Part shown: positions 1-10,550 of the stretch, piece by piece
How positions within the stretch are numbered: the stretch's first letter is position 1
Layout: every line of letters begins with the position of its first letter
Assembly: GCF_024679245.1 (NCBI RefSeq)
Contig: NC_090176.1
Coordinates: 20,324,793-20,388,792, forward strand
Direction of reading: 5' to 3'
Length of the DNA stretch: 64,000 nucleotides
From: Pseudorasbora parva
Taxonomy: Eukaryota; Chordata; Actinopteri; Cypriniformes; Gobionidae
Notes under the pieces: generated by a model
What the model was told of the DNA's origin: nothing
The model's database searches: none
Seen by the model: the letters and a program-made list of their open reading frames with translations, nothing else
Position numbers and translations under genes: made by a program

Positions 1-9
1 AACACGAGT

Positions 10-11
10 GA

Positions 12-102
<91 letters not shown>
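10..102. repeat. (GAAA)n microsatellite
   Basis: About 23 uninterrupted GAAA units run from near the window edge to position 102. The tract may be longer, since only nine bases precede it here. It is purine-only on this strand, so it can form triplex DNA and is likely length-polymorphic. Confidence 0.97.
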
Positions 103-104
<2 letters not shown>

Positions 105-1200
105 GCAGAGGTTATATCGGGCCAGTTTAAGTGGTCGCATTGTATAACAGATGAGGAAAATATATCAAAAATGCCTCCACGCTTCGCTGCTTACATGCAG
201 AAAATACGCATAAACAAAGCAGGCTGGAAGACGGAGTGTGTCCAGATTGCCATTCTGAGCTATTCAGTCAACACTAGATGAATTTATATGAGTGTTTGTG
301 ACCGTGTGGCATGATTTTTTGATCACAGGATTATTCACGTCCCCTTCCTCATTGGGATTCCACTCAAGGCCACTTTCATGTTGGACCAGCACACACAACG
401 CACGCAGCCGTGTCCGTCACTGCCTTTGTCGCCATGGTAACAACCTAGTTCCCGTCGGTTGAGGGGAGAGAGCGAGCTGGATCGTCTAATCACTGAGAAC
501 TTAACAGACAGTCAGGGGGCTCTAAAGATGGGAGGTGTTACACTAGAACATTTCCCACCTCCTCTCAGTACTTACAGCAGCGGCCTATGGTTAAGCTAAT
601 CAGGACTTCTGTAGCTAAAGTAGCTAATCAGCTAATCCATGAAGGGCAGTTTATCCCCATAAATGTTTGTTCTGCTTTAGCATAGGCTGAGATGCTGTAA
701 AATAAAAATAAGATATCACAATGAACTTCGATACTGAAACAACAGTGAGCTGGGGGAAGAAAAAAAAACTGAAGGCATTAGCGTAATGTTAACACTGAAG
801 ATAACACTTTCTTTCAAAGCCCATTAGTTAGGAGTAGTTAATCTGGCAGTGATGATTTGATAATGAACACATTATCATAGACCAAGCTGATAAGCAAATG
901 AGCCGGATCTGACACACTGGGCATTCAGAGAGAGAGAGAGAGATGCTGAGACAAGAAGATCATGATGGAGCTGTGTATCAACACGATTATGATGATCTAA
1001 TAAGATAAGACATTATCTCCAAGACATTAGGATCAAACTGCATTATGTCTCTCTTAAGGATCATCGCTAAATATCTCAGAATATTGGCACCGATTCCTTC
1101 CGACAGACAGGGATTTTAATTTCATGTTTACATGACATGATTGTAAATCTACTGTGATGTAAAAATTCAGTGACGTATAAGAGGGACAACATCTATGCAC
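103..1200. other. Non-coding stretch, no gene seen
   Basis: About 1.1 kb of moderately AT-rich sequence without a convincing ORF or terminal inverted repeat. It holds one strong RFX-type X-box (428-441) and a short GA run near 927-942. Repeated AGCTAAT/TAGCTAA words occur around 595-640. It may contain host regulatory DNA. Confidence 0.5.
428..441 (+). promoter_or_regulatory. RFX-type X-box motif
   Basis: GTCGCCATGGTAAC is an almost perfect imperfect palindrome matching the X-box form GTNRCC followed by RGYAAC, the site bound by RFX winged-helix factors in ciliary and MHC-II promoters. The motif is seen directly. That it is functional is inference, because no adjacent gene start can be identified. 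Confidence 0.4.
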
Positions 1201-1640
1201 AGTACCATATTGATTTAGACTGGGTAAACCCAGCCTGATCTGTCGGCAATTAGAATTTGCCCTCCAACTCAGTCTAGAAACCTGTACATTCATTTCTACT
1301 GCTTCTGTTACACTTTTGCGGGAGCCAATCACAGACTGGCTCATCCACCTGCCGTGCTATTGGCGGGTTTAACATGATGACGGATAGAGAAGCGATGGAC
1401 CGGTGCCCGTTGATGTGACACTTCTTGTGGTCTGATTGGTTAAAGGACTCTTCATTTGAATTATGCCCGTTGATCACACCTTTTGTGGTCTGATTGGTTG
1501 AAGGACTATTTAATTGAGTACAGAGTCATTTGAATAATGCTCTTTTATCATGCCTATTGTGCAGTAGAAAATCCGAGCAGACTCCTCAGACCAATGTACA
1601 ATTGAGCTTAAATTGATCCTGGTCTGGTGATAGCCAGACA
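1201..1640 (+). repeat. Dispersed repeat (copy 1), with internal tandem duplication
   Basis: This segment matches the reverse complement of 22943-23203. Shared blocks include the GGCGGGTTTAACA stretch, the TGTGGTCTGATTGGTT stretch, GTGCAGTAGAAAAT and the end motif TAGTGATAGCCAGAC or its variant. In this copy a ~60-bp block (CCCGTTGAT to TGGTTRAAGGACT) occurs twice in tandem at about 1409-1520, but once in the other copy. The end sequence GTCTGG...GCCAGAC suggests an inverted-repeat transposon of unknown superfamily. It has no coding capacity. Confidence 0.7.
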
Positions 1641-2826
1641 AAATATTGCTTGGTATTGACTATTGAATTTTTCAGTATCAGATATTGATATTGAAATGTG
1701 TATGTTCAACACACAATATTTTTACACTTAAATCCACGATATCTAATTTTTGCCACTAGAGGTCGCCTAAAACAAAGGCGTAGCTTGATGACAGTTGTAG
1801 TCTTCACCTCTACAGCCGGTGGGAAATAATCCAACGGGACTCGGGCAGCAATCATATTCATGGATGATCAATGTAGATTTATTAAAGTTACTGTAGTATG
1901 AAGCAGGGTGGGGCTTAAAGCCATTGGAGCTAAACGAGGCAGCTGGAGCGATTGCGAATGAGAGACGAGCGCAACACACGACTCAAGAGCAGTGGAGCTT
2001 TTGTTATGCCGCAGGTGAACGCTTCTACTTCTTTCGATCATGTTTATGTGAGGTAATGTTGCTCTGTTTTACCATGTTAGATACATTTGAGTGTGTTACA
2101 TGTTATAATATAATGCTACTCTGTGTGTTCGCTCTGCGGCTAGCCGGCTACTATGAGACACTTGTATATGGGTGCTTTGTACCAATCAGAATGTACATAG
2201 GCTACGTTGTGCACCTTACATAACACAAAAAATGCGGTGCTATTGACTTTAGACCAGGTCAATGTTGGTCAATGGTGCAATTTTTTTTTATTTGCACCAT
2301 TAACGCGCCAACAATTCGCCTGAACACACCTAATTTTCAGACAGGTATGTCTAGGCAAACAGATGGGCGTGAATCGCCTGAATGTAAAAAATGATAACTA
2401 GCTAAACACTTACATTGTGCCTGCCATCAAATTGCGCCAGTTGTATCATAGGGCCCAATAGCTGTTAGTTTTAAGTGTCTAATGTAGGGAACTGTGTTAA
2501 GCATTATGCTAAAAGTTTTTTTTTCACAGTTGCAAACTGAGTGTAGCAGATAATGTGCTTGCAGTTTTAGAGACTAGGTCTCAAGTTTTGGTACATGAGT
2601 GAATGGTTTCACTGAGTGGGCTTCAAGTACCACTTTTAGTGTGTAGGCATATTTTTTTTTCCTAGTTGATCTAGTTCGGTCATGAAACAGGTAAAGGCTG
2701 ATAGGTCCTTTTCATGCAATCTGCAAGAAATCACATCATTAAGCATGAGCATGAATACGTGTGAGGCAAAAAAAATGTCACTGAGGTGTGGGCGGTCATG
2801 CATTTTGAGTGCATAAAATCACAATG
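1641..2826. other. Non-coding stretch, likely old repeats
   Basis: No gene is visible. A 99-residue open frame at 1924-2223 has cysteine-rich, low-complexity composition and no recognisable domain, so I do not call it. A GCCACTAGAGGTCGCC block near 1752 resembles dispersed fish repeats. Nothing else can be supported. Confidence 0.4.
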
Positions 2827-3153
2827 CTGCATCCAAAATCGCATACAGTACTTACCTAATATATAGTAGGCAGAATTATGTATGGGATAAAAGACCAATG
2901 TCCAAACTCACAGTACTCATAAAAGATTAGGAAAAAAGTACCCGGATGACCTACTTCTTTCAGTGAGATTTTGAAATGTGCATAAGATGGACACTTTACT
3001 ATCCCATGAGGCCCCAGAAGAGGATGTGTGAATAGCGGTGACACGACACAACTGACATTTTTAGTCAGTTTAGTTTAGTACATCCAGGTTACATTCATAC
3101 ACACATTCATACTATATAGAACTACTCAAGAAAATATGTGATTTTGGACACAG
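2827..3153. mobile_element. MITE, CTG(Y)RTCCAAAATC family
   Basis: The left end CTGCATCCAAAATCGC is the inverted counterpart of the right end GTGATTTTGGACACAG, enclosing 327 bp without coding capacity. The flanks share a short CAATG duplication. The same terminal motif bounds 3937-4362 and, in a diverged form, 57093-57312, so these are three members of one non-autonomous family. A hAT-like origin is inferred only from the short ends. Confidence 0.75.
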
Positions 3154-3936
3154 CCAATGCTCTGCAGCAGACTTTTACCTGACTGTCAAAGTGGCATTAT
3201 GTCCAAAAGTTTAGACTCAGAGGAACATTGTGTAGGACAGGGACAATTTGGCATGGTGGTGTGCACAGCATTTTTTGTAACCTTGCCCAGAGATGTCACC
3301 CAGTTTGCGTTTGTCCAGGTGAATTGCTTATATTTACAAAATGAGCCTAGAATAGAATAAATAAGCCTTTTTATTAAAAAGTAAAAGCCCATGTTTAATA
3401 ACAAATAGTTGCCAGCCTCCGTCAGCATTTTTGATCCCCAGAATATTTTGTTGTATAAAAAATCTGAAAATGCAATATATCTAAAGAAAGAGCAGACCCT
3501 CTGGTTTTAAACAACGCCAAAAAAAAAAAAAAAAAAAAAAAAAACACTTCATGCATTCTTTTTTTTTTATTATTAACGCTTGAATTTGAGTACGTTTCAT
3601 AGAAAAGCAAAGTTTTGAGCAAAAAGCTGAGAAAATCAAGGTTTTCTGTGTTTGGTGGGGTTAATGAAATTCAAAATTATTTTAGAGGTTGTTGTTTAAT
3701 TTAGTTTTTTTTATTTGTTCTCATATCCGTATGTTTGTTTTAATGTCACAAGTAATAATCTCAAAGTGTAATGGGTTTTACATGTTTCGTTGATTATTGT
3801 TTGTAGAGTGGGTTCGGAAAAGGGTACTAAAAGCATGTGTACATGCTCTCACTGCTGCTTATGGTTTAGAGCAGTTCTTCTCAAACCATGGGGATCCCCA
3901 ACTCCCTCATCAGTAACACCCAGTTCAAGTCTTGAG
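3154..3936. other. Non-coding stretch with A26 run
   Basis: No gene is seen. A 26-base A run (3519-3544) creates apparent poly-lysine/poly-phenylalanine open frames that are artefacts. It could be the tail of an old retroposon, but no body is recognisable next to it. Confidence 0.5.
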
Positions 3937-4362
3937 CTGTGTTTGAAATCGCCCCCTATACCCTCATTCACTATTTGCTATGTTTCTTCACTAATACAGT
4001 CCACTTTATGGAGTGAATGAAAATGAGTGTGCAAATTCAGACACTGAGTGTGCTGCAAGGGCTGTCACTTTTGCATAGTTTGTCTATTATTTAACATTTA
4101 AATTATCAATTAAAAATAAATGTATACCTGATATTACTCTGTACCCCTGAGGTTTGGAAAATGGAGAAATATATGATTTATCTGTAGGAAGGAATTCATT
4201 CGGCATGACCCTCTCAGTGCATTATGGGTAGCTGATGAGTGTTCATCAGTTGTACACTCATTATTGTGGTGGATTATAGGATTGTATGAGTGTACACTAT
4301 AAATGGCTGTCCCCTCAGTTAGTGCCACTATTTAAAGGTATAGGGGGTGATTTTGGACACAG
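3937..4362. mobile_element. MITE, same family as 2827-3153
   Basis: Left end TGTGTTTGAAATCGCCCCC and right end GGGGGTGATTTTGGACACA are inverted repeats continuing as TATACC/GGTATA and CACTATTT on both arms. The flanks share GTCTTG (3929 and 4362), consistent with an 8-9 bp target duplication. Internal motifs such as GAGTGTACACT and CTGTCCCCTCA recur in 57093-57312, supporting a common family. Confidence 0.8.
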
Positions 4363-4902
4363 TCTTGCAGTCTCTACTAATGAGCTGATGGGCTGAATCA
4401 GATGTGCCAGATGATGGAGACGTGTGTAGATGTAGAGGGTCCCCAGGACAGACAGTTACTTTGATTTAGAGGACAATTACTTCATCCCTAGTATTAAAAA
4501 AAAAAAAAACGCTCAACAGTTAACACAACAAGTATCAAAGCCTCATCCATTTAGGGAGGTGTATGCGCAGTTAGTGGGGGCTTGCAGTGCAGAGCCAGGC
4601 AAAAGTATAATCAAGGCTTTTCCACATGGTAGAAACTGACTGGCATCTGCTGATCCTGCAGCCAAAGAGATTACTTGCTCAACATTAAAATAGTCTGGTT
4701 CAGTGTTTGCTGTAGGGGGAGAGATAAAGGGGGAGAGATAATGTCTCTGGGCCGCTTGGGCATCCTTGATTAGTTTTATGATCAGTTCAGGGTTTGGAGA
4801 GGGAGTCTCTAATGCTTTGTTGTGTCAACTCGCTGCTGGAATACATATTCACTATAAATGTTCACAAGTCCCTGTAATCCAAGTCAAGTCTAAAGACTTT
4901 AA
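4363..4902. other. Non-coding stretch, possible unique sequence
   Basis: No gene is seen. 4560-4860 lacks transposon ends and contains a GGGGGAGAGATAA duplication (4717-4741). The last ~40 bases (AAGTCAAGTC-rich) belong to a dispersed repeat interrupted by the TTAA element that starts at 4903; similar AAGTC-rich sequence resumes near 5886-5997. Confidence 0.4.
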
Positions 4903-5420
4903 AGGAACACTCCACCGTTTTTAGAAATAGGGCTTATTCAACTACTTTCCTACATTTAGATATGTGGGCAAATGCATTTTTGTCTCAGTGCATGTATTGT
5001 TTTAGTTTGGCAGGGTCGCCATTAGCTTAGCTTAGCTTAGCATAATGAACGGAATCCTATGTTGCTAGCATGTCCCGAGTAAAAGTGACCAAAAAAACAA
5101 AAACAAACACCTAATTACTTCTTGTGGCCTGCGTATTCACAACGAGTACAAATAGCAATGCAGATAAAGACTAGGCGATTTCCTAGGCAGATATTGACTT
5201 GGGACTATATTATGGAGAAGCACAGGCGAAGCACTGCTACTTGGGCACAGAGATATCACGCAACACATTGTGATCGCTCAACAGCCGGAGGACGATTGTG
5301 TTTGCCATGTAAGTGGTCAAATCGGATATTCCCCAGTAAATGCGAGTCGTACGTCATTGAAAAAGGGATGGAGGCGAATGACGTCACCTCAGGTGGACAC
5401 AAACTGCGAGCAAAACATTG
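4903..5420 (+). mobile_element. TTAA element, AGGAACACTCC end, right end not found
   Basis: The element begins directly after a TTAA at 4899-4902 with AGGAACACTCCACCG, then a tandem AGCTT triplet near 5025-5040. This is the TTAA plus AG-start arrangement seen at several other elements in this window. No matching GGAGTGTTCCT right end is visible in the next 1.2 kb, so the element is truncated or its boundary is uncertain. The 99-codon frame inside (5122-5421) has no recognisable domain. Confidence 0.55.
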
Positions 5421-6133
5421 AATAATCATTTTCTTTGGTCCATTGCATATCGCGCCATTTTACTTCCATTTCCGTTTAAGAACGTCATTGGAAATTTCAC
5501 CAGTGTACAGTGTAAATGCAAATATTGGATACGGGTCGCTTTTATAATATAATGTATAAGCGGGTCATCAAAAAAATAGTCACCAAATCGGAATTGTGCA
5601 TCAAGACCTGCAGTGTAAATGCGGCCTATGACAATGTTTTCGGAAAAACTTACTACTGCAGCTATAATAGCAGCTTTCTAATGGGTGATGAATTTGCGTG
5701 CCTTCAGATGCAGCATGCACTAGCTGGCTTGGTGTGTTTAGAAATGTTTTGTGATATTCACTGTTGCAGCATTTCATATCTGTTAATGAATGAATAATAA
5801 AAGCTGGTGTTTGTGTTGTCATGTTGGGTAGTAAATAGAGAACGTAATTGGGAATGTTGTGCCAAAAGACCTGCATTTTTTCCACAAGTCTCAGTCTTCA
5901 AGTCCATGTCAAGTCCAACATGACTTGGACTTGCAAACAACTGACCTGAGACTCAAGACTTATCATAGGTCAGTTTTTGAGAGTCCAAGTCAGTTTCCAT
6001 CTCTGGTTGTTACATTAAATGATTGTCATTAATGGCATTGCAACACCATATATTGGTTCTGTTCTGTTTACCCTGTTTTAAGGGCGGATTTGGCTGATTT
6101 CCATGTTTAGCAATGCTAGACTAGTTTAATATA
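5421..6133. other. Non-coding stretch with AAGTC-rich repeat
   Basis: No gene is seen. 5886-5997 is a run of AAGTC/GACTT words on both strands, able to fold and matching the repeat at 4878-4900. Two overlapping open frames on opposite strands near 5516-5940 show no domain or codon signal. Confidence 0.4.
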
Positions 6134-6193
6134 GGCTAAATCAGTGGTGCCCAGTCCTGCTACTGGAGAGAGTTAAGCTCCAACCCCAATTAA

Positions 6194-8184
6194 AGTATTT
6201 GTATGTAAGATTGTGGCCAACACTGGTACTGCAATAACTTTCAAATGACTGTAGAGCAGTGTATCCCCTCTCGAAGTTGCCACATAGGCTGCAGGATCCA
6301 GCAGGAACCTTTGTAGCTGTATCTGTGCTAACTAGAGCAAAGCTGGCAACCCATATGGTGAAACACTACTGACTTTTTGATTGGTAGATAGGTGGAGGGT
6401 GGAGCTTCAGGCCAAAACATGTCAGCATCAACATCTGTTGAGGGCTGCAACAACAACTTTTAAATGACAATATCCTGGCCGGACTGCTGTTGTCAGTGAT
6501 ATAAGTATTTGAAATTAACATGGTTTCTTAATGTCTAGTGACATATCAGGGCCATTTTATGATTAATTGAAATAGAGGGAATGCACGCGGCGTAACCGTC
6601 AGCTGAGTGACTGCAATTACACCCCGCTGAGTGGCAAAAAGACTAAGAGGCAGCACTGGTCTACAGCGTGAATGCAGCGGAAACACACAAAACCAGGCCC
6701 GTTGCCAGAGGGGGGGTGGGGGAGGCTTGTCCACGGACCCCATGGACATCGCTGCTCCGAGTTTGAAACAGACTTGATAATAGCGTGCAATTTTCTCACT
6801 CAAACCACAGCCAACCTGCTGCTGCTTCTGTTTTTAGAGGGAAAAGCTGCCCATAACTGCTTGTCTAGGATCTGTAATCCTCCGTAAGAATTCACAATAA
6901 TAGCGTATTATTAGCGAAAAGGAGCTAGCAAAAGATCCAGTGCGGATCTGTATTTGCACTTGTCAAATTATTCCATTTCCAACCTGTTTTCGCCTCGGTG
7001 AGTAATGTAGCCAATCACAGACATGTTTGTAGATATCTACAACAGAACTGACCAATCACAGGTGTTGAACTTGTAATCCACTCACCGCTCAAATGTTTGT
7101 CCGGGTGCTGAGTTCAGTTAAAGGGGGGGTGAAACACTCAGTTTCAGTCAATCTCATGTCAATCTTGAGTACCTATAGAGTAGTATTGTATCCTTCATAT
7201 CTCCGAAAAGTCTTTAGTTTTATTATATTTATAAAAGAAATATGGGCTGTACCGAGTCTTTCCAGAAAAAAACGAGCACCTGGAGGCGTATCGTGTGAGC
7301 GGAGCTAAAGAATGAGTGTTTACAGGCGTGCATTTGCTCTCTCGCTCTAGTCACGCGCCCGCGCACCCTGCCAGGAGAAGAGCTAGTACGGCCCATACAA
7401 GGACCTTCCGATCTATTAACGTCAAGCCGACCCATACTCGAAAAAAACTCTCCGAAACTTGTGAGAAACCGGAAGGAGTATTTTTGACACAGAAATACTC
7501 CATCAAACATCCAACATTAGTTTTTTAAAAACTTTGTCTATGTTTAGGATGGGAATCCAAGTCTTTAACAGTGTAAAAAGCTCAGTAAGCATGAAACAGC
7601 ATTTCACCCCCCCTTTAACAAGCTGAGGGTCATGTGAAAATAAAAGATTCATTGTATACCAGCTTCACAGCGGAACTTTGTGAGATTGCATTTATTGAAT
7701 AAGTGACAGCTTTTAGTGATTACAGAGCACTCTTTGCTCGCTGTCTGGGCAATATAATTATTATTTATGTTTTATTAATAGGTCTATAATATATTTAGAT
7801 ATTTTGTTTGTTTTTTCATTCGTGACAAGCAGCCACATACACGCTTCAATACACTGACCCATCATATACATGCGGGATTCACTTGAAAAATGTGATGACT
7901 GATAGTTATAAATAATCATGTCGAAATCAGGCTCATAAAAATTTCAGGAAAACACGATTCCTGGCTGCATATCATTATCCATGGATCACTAAAACTGTAG
8001 TAAGTTGTAAGGACCACTATATCGAGGCCGAACTTTAGTTTAAACTGATAATCGTTTGCTCAACTCGCGTTTTCCTCTAGTAACTCCAGTCACGCAGCAG
8101 CTCTTCTGCCACTCAGCCGGGCGTGTTCTGGCGGGAAAGTGACGCCAATGCATTCCCTCTATACATTTCTTACATACAGTTCCT
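6194..8184. mobile_element. TTAA element inside A (level B)
   Basis: TTAA at 6190-6193 and 8185-8188 flanks inverted ends AGTATTTGTATGTAAGA and TCTTACATACAGTTCCT. A second inverted block further in (AATAGAGGGAATGCACG at ~6570 and GCATTCCCTCTATA at ~8152; CTGAGTGGCA and TGCCACTCAG) extends the arms but is offset by ~350 bp on the left, indicating a later insertion or rearrangement in that arm. It splits the outer element A. No transposase is recognisable. The TTAA target suggests piggyBac or Kolobok mobilisation. Confidence 0.82.
7122..7614. mobile_element. TTAA MITE inside B (level C)
   Basis: TTAA at 7118-7121 and 7615-7618 bounds a 493-bp element with inverted ends AGGGGGGGTGAAAC and TTTCACCCCCCCT. 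Its right ~290 bp is very similar to 13078-13360. The internal GC-rich block yields open frames on both strands with low-complexity translation, which are not genes. Confidence 0.88.
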
Positions 8185-8286
8185 TTAAACACACCTGAAC
8201 CAGCTAATCAAGGTCTTAGGCCGGTGTGTTGGGGCAAGCTGGAGCTAAACATTGCAGGACTGAGTTTGGACACCCCTGGACTAAAT

Positions 8287-9309
8287 AGTCCAAATGTATC
8301 TCAAGCCTTGAAGTATATGCCTTTAGATCAAATATATGTTTGTTTTAAGAGTATTATTTAAGACTAAAATTCAGTCAGTTGTATCTTTTTTTCAATCCTC
8401 AGACACCCTCTGACCATGTGTTGGCTGAAGGAACAACTGATTGCATAAGCACTTTGAAGGCAGACAAAGCAACACCACATAAAAAAAGCAGTTATTCAGA
8501 ACTGAGAGTTCATGTCAGTGGCATGTGTAACGCTTCCTGTTATTGGCATTGCATGTTTATGTTAGGAGAGCTGTCTGCACCAGTTTACGCTGGTTCTGCC
8601 AAATAGCTCCATCTCAAGACAGCAGGAAGAGGCTGTTGGGGCCCAGCAGGAGGCTGCAAGGGATGGCAGAGCTCAGCCGGTGATCTACTAAATGTAGGAG
8701 AGCTTTCTATGGGGAATACACAACACCATCAACACCATTTGGCTCTGTCTGAACCACCTTTACAGCCTCCAGCAATGAGGGACAAAAAAAAACTGACTGA
8801 AAGTGTGAGGTTTCTAGCGGTGCGAAGGTTTTCACTTCTTGGTCCCTACAATAACCTTTGAAAGTTGCCTTTTGAAATCACATATGCTTCAGTGCCTCGA
8901 GCACAATTTGTGAAATAAACCATTTCATTCAGGCTTTCAGATGCCACACAAGCGAACAGTTTGAAGGCGCATGTTAAAATGAGTAAAGACCGATTGTGAG
9001 GGGTTCAAATGGGCTGCATTGAAAGGAACTGACCCACATTACATTCAATCAGACGACGCTAATCAGTGTAGATGGGTCTCAATGGCTAAAATGTCTTTTT
9101 TGTGCCTCCCCAAAAAAGCTTGAGTGACAAAATCTCTCTGTACCTATGGTTACTGTTCCTCATCCGGCTCTCTAACTGCCCTTATTATCATCCTTAAGCA
9201 CAACAAACAAAAATAAATCAGGGCACTGGTCAGATGTTAGGAAAACATTAATGCTGCAATACATTTCCTCATCTTTTCTTCCTGTGAGTCAATGGAATAA
9301 AAGGAAATG
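8287..9309. other. Non-coding stretch, no transposon ends
   Basis: About 1 kb without ORF, microsatellite or inverted ends. It is one of the longer repeat-free tracts in the first 10 kb, so it may include host regulatory sequence. A 75-codon frame at 8379-8606 has no domain. Confidence 0.4.
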
Positions 9310-9313
9310 TTAA

Positions 9314-10546
9314 AGCTACACTGTGTAACTTTTTTTGTTTATTCTTAGCTAAAATCACTTGGTTCTTTCAAAAATGTATGTGCTCATTAATGTATATTTA
9401 CTTCTTTCAAGTAATAATGCATTCTCGTAATTTTATAATATACCATTGAAAATACATACGTGTTGAGGGTTCGGATGGCGGTCGCCATGTTGCTCCTCCA
9501 TCTTGAAAGTACATTAGCCAAAGAGGGACATATACCCGTAAATTCAAGCTTCACTTTTCGCGTTTTTACACTCGATGGTACTGTGTCGAATGTGAAGAGG
9601 GGGATTGCTTGAGGCTGCTATATGATGATGGAGGATCATATGCACGTCGGACCCGCAATATTCCCGGAACATTGCCGGGTCGCCTTCTGTGTGAAAGCAA
9701 CCACGTCCCGGAATTGATTACCGAATTCGACCCGGGTCGGGGACCTAGTAACATTACGGGATATGTATCAGAGTCGCCAAGGAAGCGGAAAAGAGAATTA
9801 AGACGGCAACGCGACAGGCAAATCAACAAGACAAAAGTAAATATTGGAGTGGCCTTTCCAAGATGGAAAGAGCTCATGAGGAGCAACGATTTTAAAAAGA
9901 ACACCGACGTTGCATGCTTTCTTCTCGACAGGTAATATTAATTCAGCCTATTCGTGTATATTGGAAGTTTTATTGTTGCTTGGCTAATTATATCATGGTG
10001 TGCTGAGCATAACACTAGAACGACGTCTAGGATAGTTTTCCTCGCGTCAATGATGAAAAAGTATTGTTCACCTTATAACATAAATCCGTGTTCTATGACA
10101 GATAACATGAGATTAATATTTTAATTGCATTATAATTTGTTTGCCTTACGCTAGTGGTGTTGTACAATATACAGAATAACGATAGCACTGATAAAAGTTA
10201 CTTTACTAAGAGCTTGCATTCGTCTGGGAACCTGATAGCTGATGTTAGCAATGAACTGGTTAAAAATAACGAAAGCGTAAAACTATTATTTATTTTACAT
10301 AGATTAATTTGATCATAGATCATTTGGTAAATTAAATAACTGCAAATTATAATAGTTTTCAAAAATTACCTCATCACTTGAGTTGAAGCAACACTCACCG
10401 AAGAGGTCGAACTGGAAGCCATGACTAAATCGGCCACCGTAGGAGTTGAAACGAAATCGGAATTGAGAGGAACAGAAACTATTATTCACTGGATGGTCAT
10501 ATACCTTTTCACCGCTAGATGGGGGAAAATATCACACAGTGTAGCT
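9314..10546 (+). mobile_element. TTAA transposon with coding exon
   Basis: TTAA at 9310-9313 and 10547-10550 flanks inverted ends AGCTACACTGTGTAAC and ATCACACAGTGTAGCT, enclosing 1,233 bp. Inside lies a positively charged coding exon ending in a splice donor (9931/9932). The same ends, in opposite orientation and with the middle deleted, form the 413-bp element at 53959-54371. The TTAA target fits Kolobok or piggyBac. I cannot see a complete transposase, so it may itself be non-autonomous. Confidence 0.85.
9609..9931 (+). pseudogene. Transposon-borne coding exon with splice donor
   Basis: An open frame of ~108 codons starts MRLLYDDGG and ends ...VACFLLDR just before a GT donor (ACAG|GTAATA at 9931/9932). 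The second half is strongly basic (KRKRELRRQRDRQ) followed by NIGVAFPRWKELMRSNDFKK, which reads like a real helical, nucleic-acid-associated segment. The first half overlaps a stretch (9728-9760) shared in inverted orientation with 42281-42313, so part of the frame derives from another element. I recognise this kind of exon only loosely as a recurrent fish transposon-associated sequence and assign no function. It lies inside the TTAA transposon at 9314-10546, and the deleted copy at 54 kb lacks it. A downstream exon was not found. Confidence 0.5.
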
Positions 10547-10550
10547 TTAA

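Larger units (their letters stand above)
6142..8278. mobile_element. Outer hAT-type MITE (level A of triple nest)
   Basis: The left arm (CAGTGGTGCCCAGTCCTGC, then GTTAAGCTCCAACCCC) and the right arm (TAGGCCGGTGTGTTGGGGCA ... GCAGGACTGAG ... CACCCCTG) are inverted relative to each other. They are flanked by GGCTAAAT (6134-6141) and GACTAAAT (8279-8286), an 8-bp duplication with one mismatch, as hAT transposases make. The arms are only ~50 and ~95 bp. The ~2 kb between them is a later insertion (6194-8184). Confidence 0.85.
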
